From a bacterium (GTDB lineage Bacteria; Patescibacteria; Dojkabacteria; SC72), in the NCBI GenBank assembly GCA_029553845.1, contig JAKPKF010000155.1, positions 1-21,063 on the forward strand: a stretch of 21,063 bases of DNA. Direction: 5' to 3'. Positions 8,187 through 18,600 of this stretch are shown piece by piece (positions within the stretch are counted from its first letter, which is position 1; each line of letters begins with the position of its first letter). The notes beneath the pieces were generated by a model that had not been told where the DNA came from, searched no databases, and was given only the letters and a program-made list of their open reading frames with translations. Both the position numbers and the translations under genes were made by a program.

Positions 8187-10664
8187 CTAAAAATCTATCT
8201 CAAACATCCGCGAGATCGTGTAACTCTCGCTTTTATACTCTTTAAGTAGATCAGTTCCGGGTATTCTCTCCTCCAATCGGAGGATGGCATCCCCAGCTTT
8301 ATCTGCTTTAGTGGTAAGCGTTAATCTGCATTCTATGTCGCGAGCTTTGTCGCTTGTCTCCTTAGAATCGAAGATTATGGTTTTAAGCTCAGATATTGGT
8401 TCTCCAGCACTATTGAACAGAGCTATTCTCAATGTTCTACCCTGCATTTTTTCACTTACCGGCTGAACCTGATAGAGCCGGAAAACTAATACTCCGGAGC
8501 TAATAGTTTTCCCACCGCTGCGTCTGATCTCCACATCCACTTGTGCCACATCGCTTACTCGTTTTTTGCTAACCTGTAAGAGGGGCAGACAGACCTCTTG
8601 AAGAGATGCTCCCCCATGCACATAGCGACTTCCGGAACCTACTTGCCTCAATCTCTGTCCCGCCAGCGGAATGGCAACTTGCACTTCTCCACTCAAACCC
8701 AGATCTTCTGCTGTATAGATTAAAAGGTTGAGATTCTTCTCAATCTCTCTACCTATGATGCAACGTCTTAATTTCAGGTCATTTTCGTTCAATTTAATCT
8801 TATCATCCAGATATTGATCCTCGCTCAATTCATCTCTTTGATACAGAAATCCATGGTCTGCCGTGATAATGATGTTATTGGCATTGGCAGAGCTCATCTT
8901 ACGCACCAGAGTTAGCAGTTCATTCATTGCTGTTTCTACCGCTTCAAAGACCTTTTCTTCCGTTGCCAGCTTATCGCCGATGGCATCTATCGCATTATGA
9001 TAAACATAAATCACATCATAATTACGGTATATGTTTCTGGCATTTTCGGTAGACATTTTGATAACATCTTCGGCTCGTAGTGCTATTGATCTATCCGAGT
9101 GATACTTGTTCATAATCTTCATCCGGTTTTCTGTGCCACTGCTGCTGAGACCATCTACCAGCACATTGTTCTTGCCATCAAAACTGATAGTTTCATGAGG
9201 CAAAAGGGCTGCCATCCCGATTGAAGTAATACTTGGCAGGGTTCCGCTCATAGCACTCAGTTCTGCTTCAAAACGATCTTCTTGACGGATAATGCTCATT
9301 AATTCGGCAGCAATTTCGTATCTTAATGCATCGGAGATGATCACGAAGATTTTCTTGTTCTGTTGAAGGTATGGCACAATGTAATGTTTCCAGAATTTTA
9401 GCTGAGGATTTGGAAGAGCAACATTCCATTTCCTTTGCTGTTGCAATAGTTCCGACCATGATGTCCCCAGTTTAAATATTAAGCTATTGCCATAGTGATC
9501 TTCAATCTTGCGGGATATCTTCTCAAATGCCTTGTTTTCCTTTAAATGTGAATAATGCAGACAGAACTTACGGTAATACATATCAAGTTCATACAAGCTA
9601 TTGCTGTAAGCTTTGAAGCCACTTTCCAAGCTGTGTAAATCAGTTTTGGTTGATGCAGAACTATCCAGATAGAGTGATGCATAACAGAGGCATTGATATT
9701 CTTTTTCATAGTAAGGATACCAATGACTGCACCGGCGACTCTGAATGATGCTTTGCAATTCTTTATCGCTGATTCTGCCATTTTCCAAGTCATCAACCAT
9801 ACTTTTTATAATCAGGCGCTCCGCATATTCGAACTGATCTATCTTACACAATGTTTCCAGGGTTTGCTTTTCCAGCCAGGCAGGAGCGTCAATCCATTCT
9901 GAACATTTAGCACTTAGTTTATCAAATGCATCCCTGTGCTGGCTCAGGTCTTTCATCAGTTTCAAGACATGAATCCCATCCAAATTAATTTTGTGATCCT
10001 TAATTTGAGAGGATTGTTCAAATAGTTCTATCACCAAGCTCTTGAGCTTAGGATTTTCACTTTGATAGCCAAATTTAAAACTCATCTGCTCCCAAAAGAA
10101 CACTTCCAATCCGCATTTAGCAATCAGGCAAAATTTATCCTCTTTATCTAAGGCAAATTCCACCAGGAGCGCAAGCAGCAGTTCTTCCCAACGGGCTTCA
10201 CAGGAAGCGCATACCGCCAACATCTTTAAGCGCAGGGAAGAAAGTGATTCTTTATCTTTAACAATAAGCCCTTGGAGTGATTCAAGCCGCTTTCTCGACT
10301 TGAAGAAATACTTGTGGTCTTTAGTTATCTCCAGGAAGAAGTTGCGGTCTAATCCTAAATCCTGCAACCATAACGATCCCTGATCTATATGCAGCATCCC
10401 TTCTGAAAGTTGCAAGTCCAGTAGCCAATTTTCTTGATGACAGGGTTCCGCATAAGCAAAATAGAGAAGAAACTTCTTATCCGGTTCCTTGATCAGCATC
10501 CTGTGCTTTACACCGAATTCATTATGCACTACTTCTATCTTTTCACAGCCATCAGAAAGTTGCATAGCCCAGTATTCATCCCGAAATTCCTGTTCAGGAT
10601 CATACCAGAGAAGAATGCGATGCTTTTCAAATTGCTTTGTTATTATCTGCTCAATCTTAGTCAT
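8187..10664 (-). CDS. pglZ: BREX phosphatase-superfamily protein PglZ
   Basis: PglZ is the hallmark protein of all BREX and Pgl systems. Its central-to-C-terminal part belongs to the alkaline-phosphatase superfamily; family members bind divalent metal and are thought to act with PglX. Here the metal-site motifs are FVIISDALRYEIAAEL near residue 440 and IIITADHGFLYQ near residue 600, and the segment between them carries the TLPSITSIGMAALLP active-site region. The first ~400 residues are helical, as usual. The C-terminal ~170 residues form a beta-rich tail (EVQVAIPLAG, SRYVHGGASLQEVCLP). At 825 aa it is a normal length for type 1 PglZ. Its ATG overlaps the TAA of pglX (TAATG), so its translation is probably coupled to pglX. 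Confidence 0.95.
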   Translation of the reverse strand: MTKIEQIITKQFEKHRILLWYDPEQEFRDEYWAMQLSDGCEKIEVVHNEFGVKHRMLIKEPDKKFLLYFAYAEPCHQENWLLDLQLSEGMLHIDQGSLWLQDLGLDRNFFLEITKDHKYFFKSRKRLESLQGLIVKDKESLSSLRLKMLAVCASCEARWEELLLALLVEFALDKEDKFCLIAKCGLEVFFWEQMSFKFGYQSENPKLKSLVIELFEQSSQIKDHKINLDGIHVLKLMKDLSQHRDAFDKLSAKCSEWIDAPAWLEKQTLETLCKIDQFEYAERLIIKSMVDDLENGRISDKELQSIIQSRRCSHWYPYYEKEYQCLCYASLYLDSSASTKTDLHSLESGFKAYSNSLYELDMYYRKFCLHYSHLKENKAFEKISRKIEDHYGNSLIFKLGTSWSELLQQQRKWNVALPNPQLKFWKHYIVPYLQQNKKIFVIISDALRYEIAAELMSIIRQEDRFEAELSAMSGTLPSITSIGMAALLPHETISFDGKNNVLVDGLSSSGTENRMKIMNKYHSDRSIALRAEDVIKMSTENARNIYRNYDVIYVYHNAIDAIGDKLATEEKVFEAVETAMNELLTLVRKMSSANANNIIITADHGFLYQRDELSEDQYLDDKIKLNENDLKLRRCIIGREIEKNLNLLIYTAEDLGLSGEVQVAIPLAGQRLRQVGSGSRYVHGGASLQEVCLPLLQVSKKRVSDVAQVDVEIRRSGGKTISSGVLVFRLYQVQPVSEKMQGRTLRIALFNSAGEPISELKTIIFDSKETSDKARDIECRLTLTTKADKAGDAILRLEERIPGTDLLKEYKSESYTISRMFEIDF

Positions 10665-13600
10665 TATCCTTTCTCTTCCTTTGCCGCAAGCCCGGGAATA
10701 TTACGAACTGCCCCCGAAAATTTAATGTAGTTAACCTTCACTCCATCATCCAAATCTATCTCTATGCGTTTTTCAGCCAAGGGTAGAATTACCTTTCTTT
10801 CCCAATCTTCCAGTTCCATTATCACTTCTTCCAGATGTTCTATATCTCTGCGAGTGAGCATCTTTTCTCTTTCACTAAGAGCGACTGTATTGAGCTGATG
10901 CTCCAATTGTGAACTTTTAGCTCTTAATTTGTGAATATACTCCCGCAAATACCCATTGAGAATTATAGACACCGTATCAGCATTGTAACGGTGCATATAA
11001 ATAAGGGCATTGAAACTACCCTTGGGGCTACTGAACAGCCAGTAAATAGGACGCTTCTTATAACGCTTCACATGGTCGGTATAAAAATCTTTCAGGAAGT
11101 AAGTTCTAATTGGTTTTCCAATTGCCTCTTCCAGGAATGACAGGTTTTCTGAGAATTTCTCAGCTCCAAAACTCACTTTCAGAAACTCCTTGAATCTTGC
11201 TACGATATCATCTATGAACCACTCTCCATCAAGAATGGGGATCACATTATCGGCATCAGGTATCCAGCGATAAGTAGCAGATTCCGTCACTTCGTCTCCC
11301 GTAACTTTTTTTAGATAATCCTCAAGTCCTTCACCTTGATTCGCCAAAATCAAACCTGGTTTATCCAAAGAGTACCTGCCAAACATACAGCCCACGGCAT
11401 AAGAAATCAGTTCTTTCATTGTGTCCGCCAGTAATCTGCCCTCCAAATCTTTACGCAAAGGGAATGTTTTTCTTGCCTGCCTGGTGCCGTTCATTATGCC
11501 TTCATCAAGCGTTAATCTAGCCTTAACAATTAAGGCTTGATTAAGGGTAGATGAAGACCTGATTGATGCCTCCGAGTAAGCAACATCCTCCTCTTCCTCT
11601 ATACCCTCAGATACTCCATAACGGTAATAAGGATTGCAGGTAAGCGTGATTTCTTTCAGAGGAACATCAGGCGTCAATTCATCCTCTAATCCATAAGCTT
11701 CAATAAAAATCCGGTTGTTCTCCTCTTCCAGTTCCTGCATTCTAAGGGTCATTTCTATCCACTGCTCTCTTAACTGCTCATAAGCTTCTTTTAATGAAGA
11801 CCTAACATTTGAAACCTGTAGCAAGGGTAATTGTTGAAAATCCCAAGAGGTCTCGTAAGAATCCCAATCGTCCTTGGTTATTCTAACCATCTTCTCTATT
11901 GTGTATTCATCTATTGTATCATTCATTGGGTATGGAATGTTAGATATTTGTCCAACTTCAAAGTTCAGTGTAGGAGACATAATTGCAAGAATCTCTCTAA
12001 TAAGCATCGTATTTGATACACCGAGTACTTTCATATCTGAGATATGAGAATAAGAAAATAAACTGCAACCAGCAACATCAAATATGAATCCATATGGAAA
12101 AAGCCGCATAGCTAAATTACTACTCGATATCTTAGACCAGCTAACGGACTCATTGAAAAAGAACTCTGTGTTTTGGGGTCTAGATCTCAGTTTACCATTA
12201 GAATCTGTAAAATTTCTGATCTCCTCGCCATCATCCTCCCAATTAACCACATAATCCTGGTTGCCATACCACTTGCGGAATTCTCCCCCTTTGTTGTATG
12301 GAAACCATTTTCTGCCAGAGGAACGAGCATCAACTCGGTCTTTCATACCAAAACCGATTCTCTTGTGAGCAACTTCGAACCACTGTCTTAGAAAACGGTC
12401 ATTATCACCAGTTTGTAACCCTACTTTTACATCAGCTACGCTGCCCAAGGACTTGGATATTGCGAAGATATCTCGTATTCTATCACTTACCCAATATGCG
12501 ATCGGTGTTCCTGGAATCTTAGTAAAATCTGATGTTTTACAGCGAAAAAACCAGCCACAATCAGGATTGGCAATGGCTTCAATTGTTTTGGGTGCTTGGT
12601 TTTCAGCTCCCTTGAAATCAGATAGTTTTATATAACCACCTCGATAATTTGGATTGGTGTAGTTTGCCAATGTAAAAGTGCAGATTGGTACAGTTGCTCC
12701 ATCAAAACCAGAGTACTCAAGTTGAACGAAAGATGTAATGCAAGTATGCTTGATTAGATGTTTACGAAGCTTCTCATAAGAAGAAATGAACATCCACACA
12801 AAGGGGGTCATAAATCCAAGCTGTCCTCCAGGTAAACAAAGTTTCAGATTACGCAAGATAAAAGCAGAGAATAAATCGTATTTTACATCCTTGTAGTTTT
12901 CTTGCAGGTATTTGGATAGCTTATCACTCATTCCTTTACCCATATACGGAGGATTGGTTACCACTACTTGATACTTAGTGCTTAAGTAATCTGCTTGTTC
13001 TATCAATTTTAGAACTTTATTGTGGGTAGGGGCAAGGAAAACATCTCCGCTGAAGTCATTGGCATTCAGCAGTTCGCGGATACCTTCAATATCCTGTTCA
13101 TAGGGCACAATCAGAGAACCGTAGGTATCGGCATCTTCAAATTGGGAAAGCATCCGCTCAAAGTTGTAAGTAAAGATATCGCGTCCGCATTTATTCAGAT
13201 AGGGCTCTATCTCTTCTTTGCTAAAGCGGATATTTTTTAGACAGCAAATCATAGGATCAATTCCCCTCAAGAACCACTGTCTATCTTTTTCTCTGGCTTT
13301 CATAGAGAGGGCAAAGGCAGCAAGCTCGGAAGCTCGTTCATCAATCTCTATGCCATAAAGGTTCTTGGTGATGATCAATCTGGGGATGTCTATAGGATCA
13401 TAGCCCTCTTCGCTGTATATCTCATAAAGCAGGTCAAAGGCATAAGTAAGGATGTGTCCGCTACCGCAGCAGGGATCGCAGAATTTTATTTCTTCGGGGG
13501 TACAGGCGCTCTCCGAAGCGCCTTTTGGTAAGGAGTTTATGTTATCTGTAGGCGGAACGGCGTCCGCCTGTACATAAAATCCCATATCTGTAGGCGGAAC

Positions 13601-14488
13601 GGCGTCCGCCTGCACATAATACTCCATTTTATCTTTGAGGGTGGACTTGGGATTTTTTGCCAGCCATAACCTGCCCAAGGAGTTTTGCACCATATATTTC
13701 ACAATCCAGTGAGGAGTAAAAAGTTGGGTGACGGCAGGAATTTCGTGGCTTTGCACTTTCTTGCCTTTCTTTACATTGGCAAAAACCTCATCTTTCTTTT
13801 CCGATATGTAGTATTGATAAAGCCAACCGATAACTTCTACATCTTGGCAGGAATCCATAGTCATCACTTCTCGGATCATTGCCAGAATGCTATGTTCACT
13901 AAGAAGGTCATCCGGCAACAAAAGCTCCATCCAGTCCTTGATCGGTTTGAAGAGAAAAGGCAGGGACTTACCAAAGTGGTTACAGGCACTAAGTAGCAGG
14001 ATACGATATGCCTCACTTTGAGCGTCACCTTTGTGAAATGTACTATTAATGGTACCTGAAAGCAAACCTAAAACTCTGTTTCTGTCTCTCTGGCTTATCA
14101 ATGAGCTGTCTATCACACCCATTTTTGCCTCCGCCAGAATTTGAGGCAAAGTATCGCCAGAAAGCGGGCTTATGATACCGGTAGGACTGAAATGTTTCAA
14201 GTCCATATAACGCAGAGCAGTAAGACGGTTGAACCAAGTGTAGGCAACGCACTCAGCTATAGGTTTTAGGTTACAAGTTTCCAGGTTCAGTTCACCTGTA
14301 AATTGTGACCTGCCATTTAAGACCTCTTTCAGAAAGGCATTATATAGGGGTTTCGTCTTTTCATAAGTGGAAGCATCGCTATCCGAAGTCAGAACCTCTC
14401 TAAGTTTTGTGTTCACCTGATCAATAAGGTAACGGCGGGCATCCTGGGCAAAATGTTTTAGGCGTGTATTAGTTTGTTTGTCTATCAT
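10664..14488 (-). CDS. pglX: BREX adenine-specific DNA methyltransferase PglX, with an in-frame repeat insertion
   Basis: PglX transfers a methyl group from SAM to adenine in the BREX recognition sequence, marking self DNA, and is needed for phage restriction. The SAM-binding motif I reads FCDPCCGSGHILTYAFD near residue 339 and the catalytic NPPY motif IV reads VVVTNPPYMGKGM near residue 511. The upstream HWIVKYMVQNSLGRLW segment and the long C-terminal specificity region (about 600-1274) are typical. At 1274 aa it is slightly longer than familiar PglX proteins, because about 40 residues between MEYY and TPEEIKFCDP are made of repeat DNA (YVQADAVPPTD twice, plus a hairpin-encoded segment; see the repeat features). 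The frame stays open, so the protein is probably made. The start codon overlaps the nuclease stop as ATGA. Confidence 0.95.
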   Translation of the reverse strand: MIDKQTNTRLKHFAQDARRYLIDQVNTKLREVLTSDSDASTYEKTKPLYNAFLKEVLNGRSQFTGELNLETCNLKPIAECVAYTWFNRLTALRYMDLKHFSPTGIISPLSGDTLPQILAEAKMGVIDSSLISQRDRNRVLGLLSGTINSTFHKGDAQSEAYRILLLSACNHFGKSLPFLFKPIKDWMELLLPDDLLSEHSILAMIREVMTMDSCQDVEVIGWLYQYYISEKKDEVFANVKKGKKVQSHEIPAVTQLFTPHWIVKYMVQNSLGRLWLAKNPKSTLKDKMEYYVQADAVPPTDMGFYVQADAVPPTDNINSLPKGASESACTPEEIKFCDPCCGSGHILTYAFDLLYEIYSEEGYDPIDIPRLIITKNLYGIEIDERASELAAFALSMKAREKDRQWFLRGIDPMICCLKNIRFSKEEIEPYLNKCGRDIFTYNFERMLSQFEDADTYGSLIVPYEQDIEGIRELLNANDFSGDVFLAPTHNKVLKLIEQADYLSTKYQVVVTNPPYMGKGMSDKLSKYLQENYKDVKYDLFSAFILRNLKLCLPGGQLGFMTPFVWMFISSYEKLRKHLIKHTCITSFVQLEYSGFDGATVPICTFTLANYTNPNYRGGYIKLSDFKGAENQAPKTIEAIANPDCGWFFRCKTSDFTKIPGTPIAYWVSDRIRDIFAISKSLGSVADVKVGLQTGDNDRFLRQWFEVAHKRIGFGMKDRVDARSSGRKWFPYNKGGEFRKWYGNQDYVVNWEDDGEEIRNFTDSNGKLRSRPQNTEFFFNESVSWSKISSSNLAMRLFPYGFIFDVAGCSLFSYSHISDMKVLGVSNTMLIREILAIMSPTLNFEVGQISNIPYPMNDTIDEYTIEKMVRITKDDWDSYETSWDFQQLPLLQVSNVRSSLKEAYEQLREQWIEMTLRMQELEEENNRIFIEAYGLEDELTPDVPLKEITLTCNPYYRYGVSEGIEEEEDVAYSEASIRSSSTLNQALIVKARLTLDEGIMNGTRQARKTFPLRKDLEGRLLADTMKELISYAVGCMFGRYSLDKPGLILANQGEGLEDYLKKVTGDEVTESATYRWIPDADNVIPILDGEWFIDDIVARFKEFLKVSFGAEKFSENLSFLEEAIGKPIRTYFLKDFYTDHVKRYKKRPIYWLFSSPKGSFNALIYMHRYNADTVSIILNGYLREYIHKLRAKSSQLEHQLNTVALSEREKMLTRRDIEHLEEVIMELEDWERKVILPLAEKRIEIDLDDGVKVNYIKFSGAVRNIPGLAAKEEKG
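13504..13523. repeat. Perfect hairpin repeat inside pglX
   Basis: AGGCGCT at 13504-13510 is followed by a six-base loop and its exact inverse AGCGCCT at 13517-13523. It encodes part of the KGASESAC segment of PglX, just before motif I. It is GC-rich compared with the gene around it and forms one block with the two palindromic repeats at 13543 and 13585, which suggests inserted intergenic-type repeat DNA. Confidence 0.8.
13543..13577. repeat. Palindromic repeat unit 1 inside pglX
   Basis: This is a 35-bp unit with core AGGCGGAACGGCGTCCGCCT, whose seven-base arms (AGGCGGA/TCCGCCT) are inverted. It recurs at 13585-13619 with one substitution and a 42-nt spacing, so each unit plus spacer adds exactly 14 codons and encodes YVQADAVPPTD. 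It keeps the PglX frame open. Confidence 0.9.
13585..13619. repeat. Palindromic repeat unit 2 inside pglX
   Basis: This is the second copy of the 35-bp palindromic unit, with C in place of T at 13613 as the only difference. It sits directly after the MEYY residues of PglX, where I would expect a short variable loop before motif I. Confidence 0.9.
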
Positions 14489-15630
14489 AGCAGTTCCTGC
14501 TTCAGGGATTTTTCCAGGAATGCCTGCATTTCTTCTTTGGAGGGAAGTTCCAAAAGGTATTTGGAGACGAATAGATTGTTGTCCATACCTGCCAGGGCAT
14601 ATTCTACCAGGGTGCTGTCCTTGTCAGTGCAGAGCAAGATGCCGATAGGTAGGTTATCCCCTTCCCGCATTTCATTCATCCGGTACCAGCTAACATAAGT
14701 ATTGAGTTGGCCAATGTTCTCATGATTGAATTCTGCAACTTTCAGCTCGATTAGGATATGGCATTTCAGGATGCGATGGTAAAAGACCAAATCAATGTAA
14801 AATTGAGTATTTCCAATAAGAATGCGTTTTTGCCTGGCTTCAAAGCAAAAACCGTGTCCCAATTCCAAAAGAAACTCCTGCAAGTTATCCAGAAGCTGAT
14901 CTTCCAGAAGGGATTCGCTAAGCACTTCCTTTGGTTTAAGACCCAGGAATTCAAAAATATATGGGTCACGAATCGCTTGCAAAGGATTGTATGTTTCAAT
15001 GTCCTTGTTTGTGGTATCATAAAGTTTTTGTTTGTTCGTAGAGAGCATACTACGCTCATAGAGTAGCGAGTGTATTTGTCGGGAAAGTTCTCTAACAGAC
15101 CAGTTTCCCTGAATACACTGGTTTTGGTAGAATTCTCTCTTATCAGTAGGTTCAAGTTCGATCAATAGCTTGAGATGGGTAAAAGACAGAATGGTAAACA
15201 AATGCCCTACTGGCAAAGACAATTGTGGACTCAGCGAGTCCACAATCTCGGAAGCAAAATCTTGAGTAACTATTGGGCTAATGTTTGGCGTAAGTTCATC
15301 AGCTACTCTGTCTTGTAATTGTGGACTCCCTGTCTCCACAATTTGAGGGTAAGTTTTATAGAATTTTTTATAGCGGTATAATTCTCTTCTATCAGTCCGT
15401 GAAATACCCTGTTTTTTAAGTTCAGTTGCCAAACATTCAATAATCTTGTCCCCATACTTAGCTCTATCGGAACCCTGTAGCTCGTATTCTGCTATGTAAT
15501 AGCCAATCAGCCAGTTGCGTAGAGTCAGCATTAAGTTTACAGATTTTGCAGCAGATACTTGTAGCGAATGATGCAATTTCTCAATTGTTGATACTAGAGT
15601 AGAGAAATCTGAGATTCTTTTAGTTTTCAT
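14485..15630 (-). CDS. YhcG/DUF1016-type PDDEXK nuclease within the BREX operon
   Basis: This 381-aa protein has the two-part plan of the YhcG/DUF1016 family: an N-terminal helical domain (AAKSVNLMLTLRNWLIGYYI near 28-47, then YGDKIIECLATELKKQG) and a C-terminal PDDEXK nuclease fold. The catalytic pattern is seen as FYIDLVFYHR near 277 and ILIELKV near 290, the D...E-x-K set, followed by GQLNTYVSWY. The family is thought to cut DNA and is often found beside restriction systems. Here it overlaps brxC upstream and pglX downstream by ATGA, so it is built into the operon. Accessory restriction genes are known at this position in some BREX loci, but its role here is inferred: it may act as a nuclease effector on unmodified DNA. 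Between the two domains is a Q-L-rich stretch with repeated SPQL motifs (about 102-140) that looks like a variable linker. Confidence 0.88.
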   Translation of the reverse strand: MKTKRISDFSTLVSTIEKLHHSLQVSAAKSVNLMLTLRNWLIGYYIAEYELQGSDRAKYGDKIIECLATELKKQGISRTDRRELYRYKKFYKTYPQIVETGSPQLQDRVADELTPNISPIVTQDFASEIVDSLSPQLSLPVGHLFTILSFTHLKLLIELEPTDKREFYQNQCIQGNWSVRELSRQIHSLLYERSMLSTNKQKLYDTTNKDIETYNPLQAIRDPYIFEFLGLKPKEVLSESLLEDQLLDNLQEFLLELGHGFCFEARQKRILIGNTQFYIDLVFYHRILKCHILIELKVAEFNHENIGQLNTYVSWYRMNEMREGDNLPIGILLCTDKDSTLVEYALAGMDNNLFVSKYLLELPSKEEMQAFLEKSLKQELL

Positions 15631-18600
15631 ACCTTTATTCTGTTACCCTTACCAAGTTCATTTAGGAAAGCTTGTTTGAGAGCTTTAAGATACTCATCCA
15701 GATCAGCATCGGACTCTATAATCTCTTTGGCATAGCGGGGTTTAAGATTTTTGGCATTAATTATCTTTGTTCTGGGTTTATCTCCACCTTCAGGAGAATG
15801 AAATGCCTCTATTTCATTCAGCAGGTCCAGAAAAGTATGATCTACATACTGCATCGTTAGCGATGCGATCATAGGAAGCATAGTTTCTTTAGAGATAGAT
15901 TCTGATACTGTCTGGTATGAGTTCTCAATCTTATGCAGCAGGTCTGGTTTTCCTGCAGCTTTAGTTTTTAGAGAATTGTAGAGAGGATTGATTTCTGCCA
16001 AGGTTTTCTCAATATTGTGTTTTAATTCGCGTTGAAGCTGATCTTCAAGAAAGCTGAGTTTTACCTTAGCATCTTTAAGTTTGCTTCCTATATATACTCT
16101 TTCATCCACTAATAATTCTTGGAGAGCTTTCAGAGATTCTTGATCCAAGCTGCTGAGGTTGGGTTTGTTATCCCTTAAAAACAAGGAAACACTTTTATAG
16201 ATATCTGCCTGTGGGCTTTCCATAAAGCGTTTGATGGGGTCAATCAGCTCCTGCTTTTGCTTTTTGATTTCTTCTGCCTGCTCTTTGAATTCTTTAAAGA
16301 ACCAGGAAGCGGATTTAGTTGATATATCCCGATACTGCTTAATAACCACTTCCAGGGACTCCAGAAAACTATATATTTCCTTTTGTTGAAGGTAATCATT
16401 CAGTTTACCAGTTTCTGTTTTCAGAGATTCTTTCAGCTCTTTTATCAGTTCTTTGGCATCCTTACTCGTAGCTGGACACCCCATCAGTTCTTCTGCTGTT
16501 TTCTTGAGCCACAGAAAGTCGGCTTGAGAAATTTCCGCCTGGGGCTGGATAATTAGATAGGCATACTTTTCCTTTTGCCTTAGTTCCCTCACCAATTCCT
16601 CTTTTTCCAGCACTCTGCCCTGAGCGAAAATTTCAGCTTTACCAAGTGAGATAAGCCGGGCAAGCAAATAGAGGCAGGTGGTATCGATCCAGCCATAGGG
16701 AATTTTGGAATATTTCTGAATCAAGTTTGTAATACTTAGTTTCTGAGCGCTTCCATAAGCAAGTTTAATTGTGCCCAGCATATCATTTTCTGCTTCACTA
16801 AGTTCCGCTAAATCTTCAAAGTTTGTTTGCTGGTTCAGGATTACGCTTGATAAATCTATGTCCTTCACATTCTTGATCATAGCCAGATTGGGGTAACTTC
16901 TGGAAACCAGAGCTTGGGCAGCTTCTCCAATTCTGGTTGCGGCATCAGAGCTTTTGGGGGTGAATTGATCACCCCTAATGATTAGCTGGGAGAAGGCAAT
17001 CAGCTCCTTAAAGCGTATTTTGATGGATGTCATCCTTGAGCTATTCTGTTGTTGCTTAGCCAGCACAATCAGTCGGTTACTGTCACTAATAGAGGATATG
17101 GCTTGCTGGGAGCAGTATTTATCGGTTTTCTTGTATAGAACCAGATCTTCCCAAAAACGGTTATCAGCGGGCAGCACAATCAATAATTCTGCCTTGCCCA
17201 TAGAGTTTGCCTTAAGTTGAATCTCATTATCATAATACTGGTAATGAGGAGTAATAAGTTGGATGGAAAGTTCCTGCGCTTTGCTATAGGCTCTATCATC
17301 TACTTTATGGGTATAGGCAAAGTCCTGTCCGCTTTCGTCATGGCGGATCTTAGCTTTCAGAAAGTCGTTGTAGGTAAACATTAGTTTATCCAGCTCATCA
17401 GCAATGGCAGAATCTTCTATCTGAGTGTTTTTGATATTATTCTCAATGGTCTTTTCATCACTTGTCAGGTAGGAATATTCTTCTCCATTGCGTTCTATGT
17501 AGGTATCATGTTCCAGCCGGTCAAGAGCTTGCTTAATGTTCTCATTCAAGCTTTCAGGATCAGTTTGCAGGTCTTCCAGAAGCAGGATGCGAATATTGCG
17601 GATAGTAGTTTTGAAGTCCTTTACATATTTGAGGATAAAGAGTATTTTCAGGATACGCATGGCGAAGCTATCCATTCCTGATACCTCCGCTGTTTGTATG
17701 ATGTGCAAAAGGTGAGTTTTAACCATAGGTTTCAGGCCTTCATACATTAGGTCAAATCCAGCTATGGCTCCGATTTCTCGTTTTGCTGTTTGAATTAAGA
17801 CAAATTGGAATATGGAAAGCAAGCTGCGAGCACCAACGGAAGTATATTTTCCGGGGAAAGCATCATTTTCGGAAAGAGAAATAAATGCTGCTTGGAAAAG
17901 ATAGGACTGATAAGGTATAAATGGATATAACCCGATAAAATCTTCCGAATCACGAAAAGTTCTGTAGGTTTTGGTACCATCGGTAAAGCGAAATAATGTT
18001 TGCATTCTGATTTCATTCTCGTGATAGAGCCGCATTAGCTCGTTTTCGTGTTCCTTTTTCTTGAGTAAGAGCCGTTTTTGGATTACCTCTTCAACATTAG
18101 CTCCGCCCAAATTCAGCTTGATCGGGAATCTGGCAGTAATTCTTCCATATTCTGTACTCTGGGCTTGTTTGAGTTGACCAACCACGGTTTCCAGATCAGA
18201 TTGAGAGGTTACTATAATCCAAGCTCTGCCCTTGCATACAGAATAGAAGCTTTCGGCAATGGTCTGTAAATTCAGCATAAGCTTAGTATTATCAGCTATG
18301 AACTGGCCTATCTCATCAACGCAAAAAATCAGGCGAAAGTCCTTGTCTTTTTTAGCGATGTATTCAGCTACTTCATTAGTAAAATCCTCTATTGATACCT
18401 TATAATTCTTAGAGTAATTGCTTAAGATGGAATTGATACTACTTTCTGAAACCTGCTTGATCTTAGCATAGGCCTTGGATACATTATGATCTTCCATCTC
18501 TGCCATTGCTCTGCCTATTTTCCACTCTTTTCCAGATATCTTTTGATACTCCGTTTGGAATATGTCTAATAGTCCTTGCCGATCCAGATCTCTTTCAAAC

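Noticed and set aside
13543..13619. Possible CRISPR-like array in pglX
   Set aside because: There are only two repeat units, the repeats are palindromic and separated by 7 nt, and they lie inside an open coding frame; there are no spacers or cas genes.
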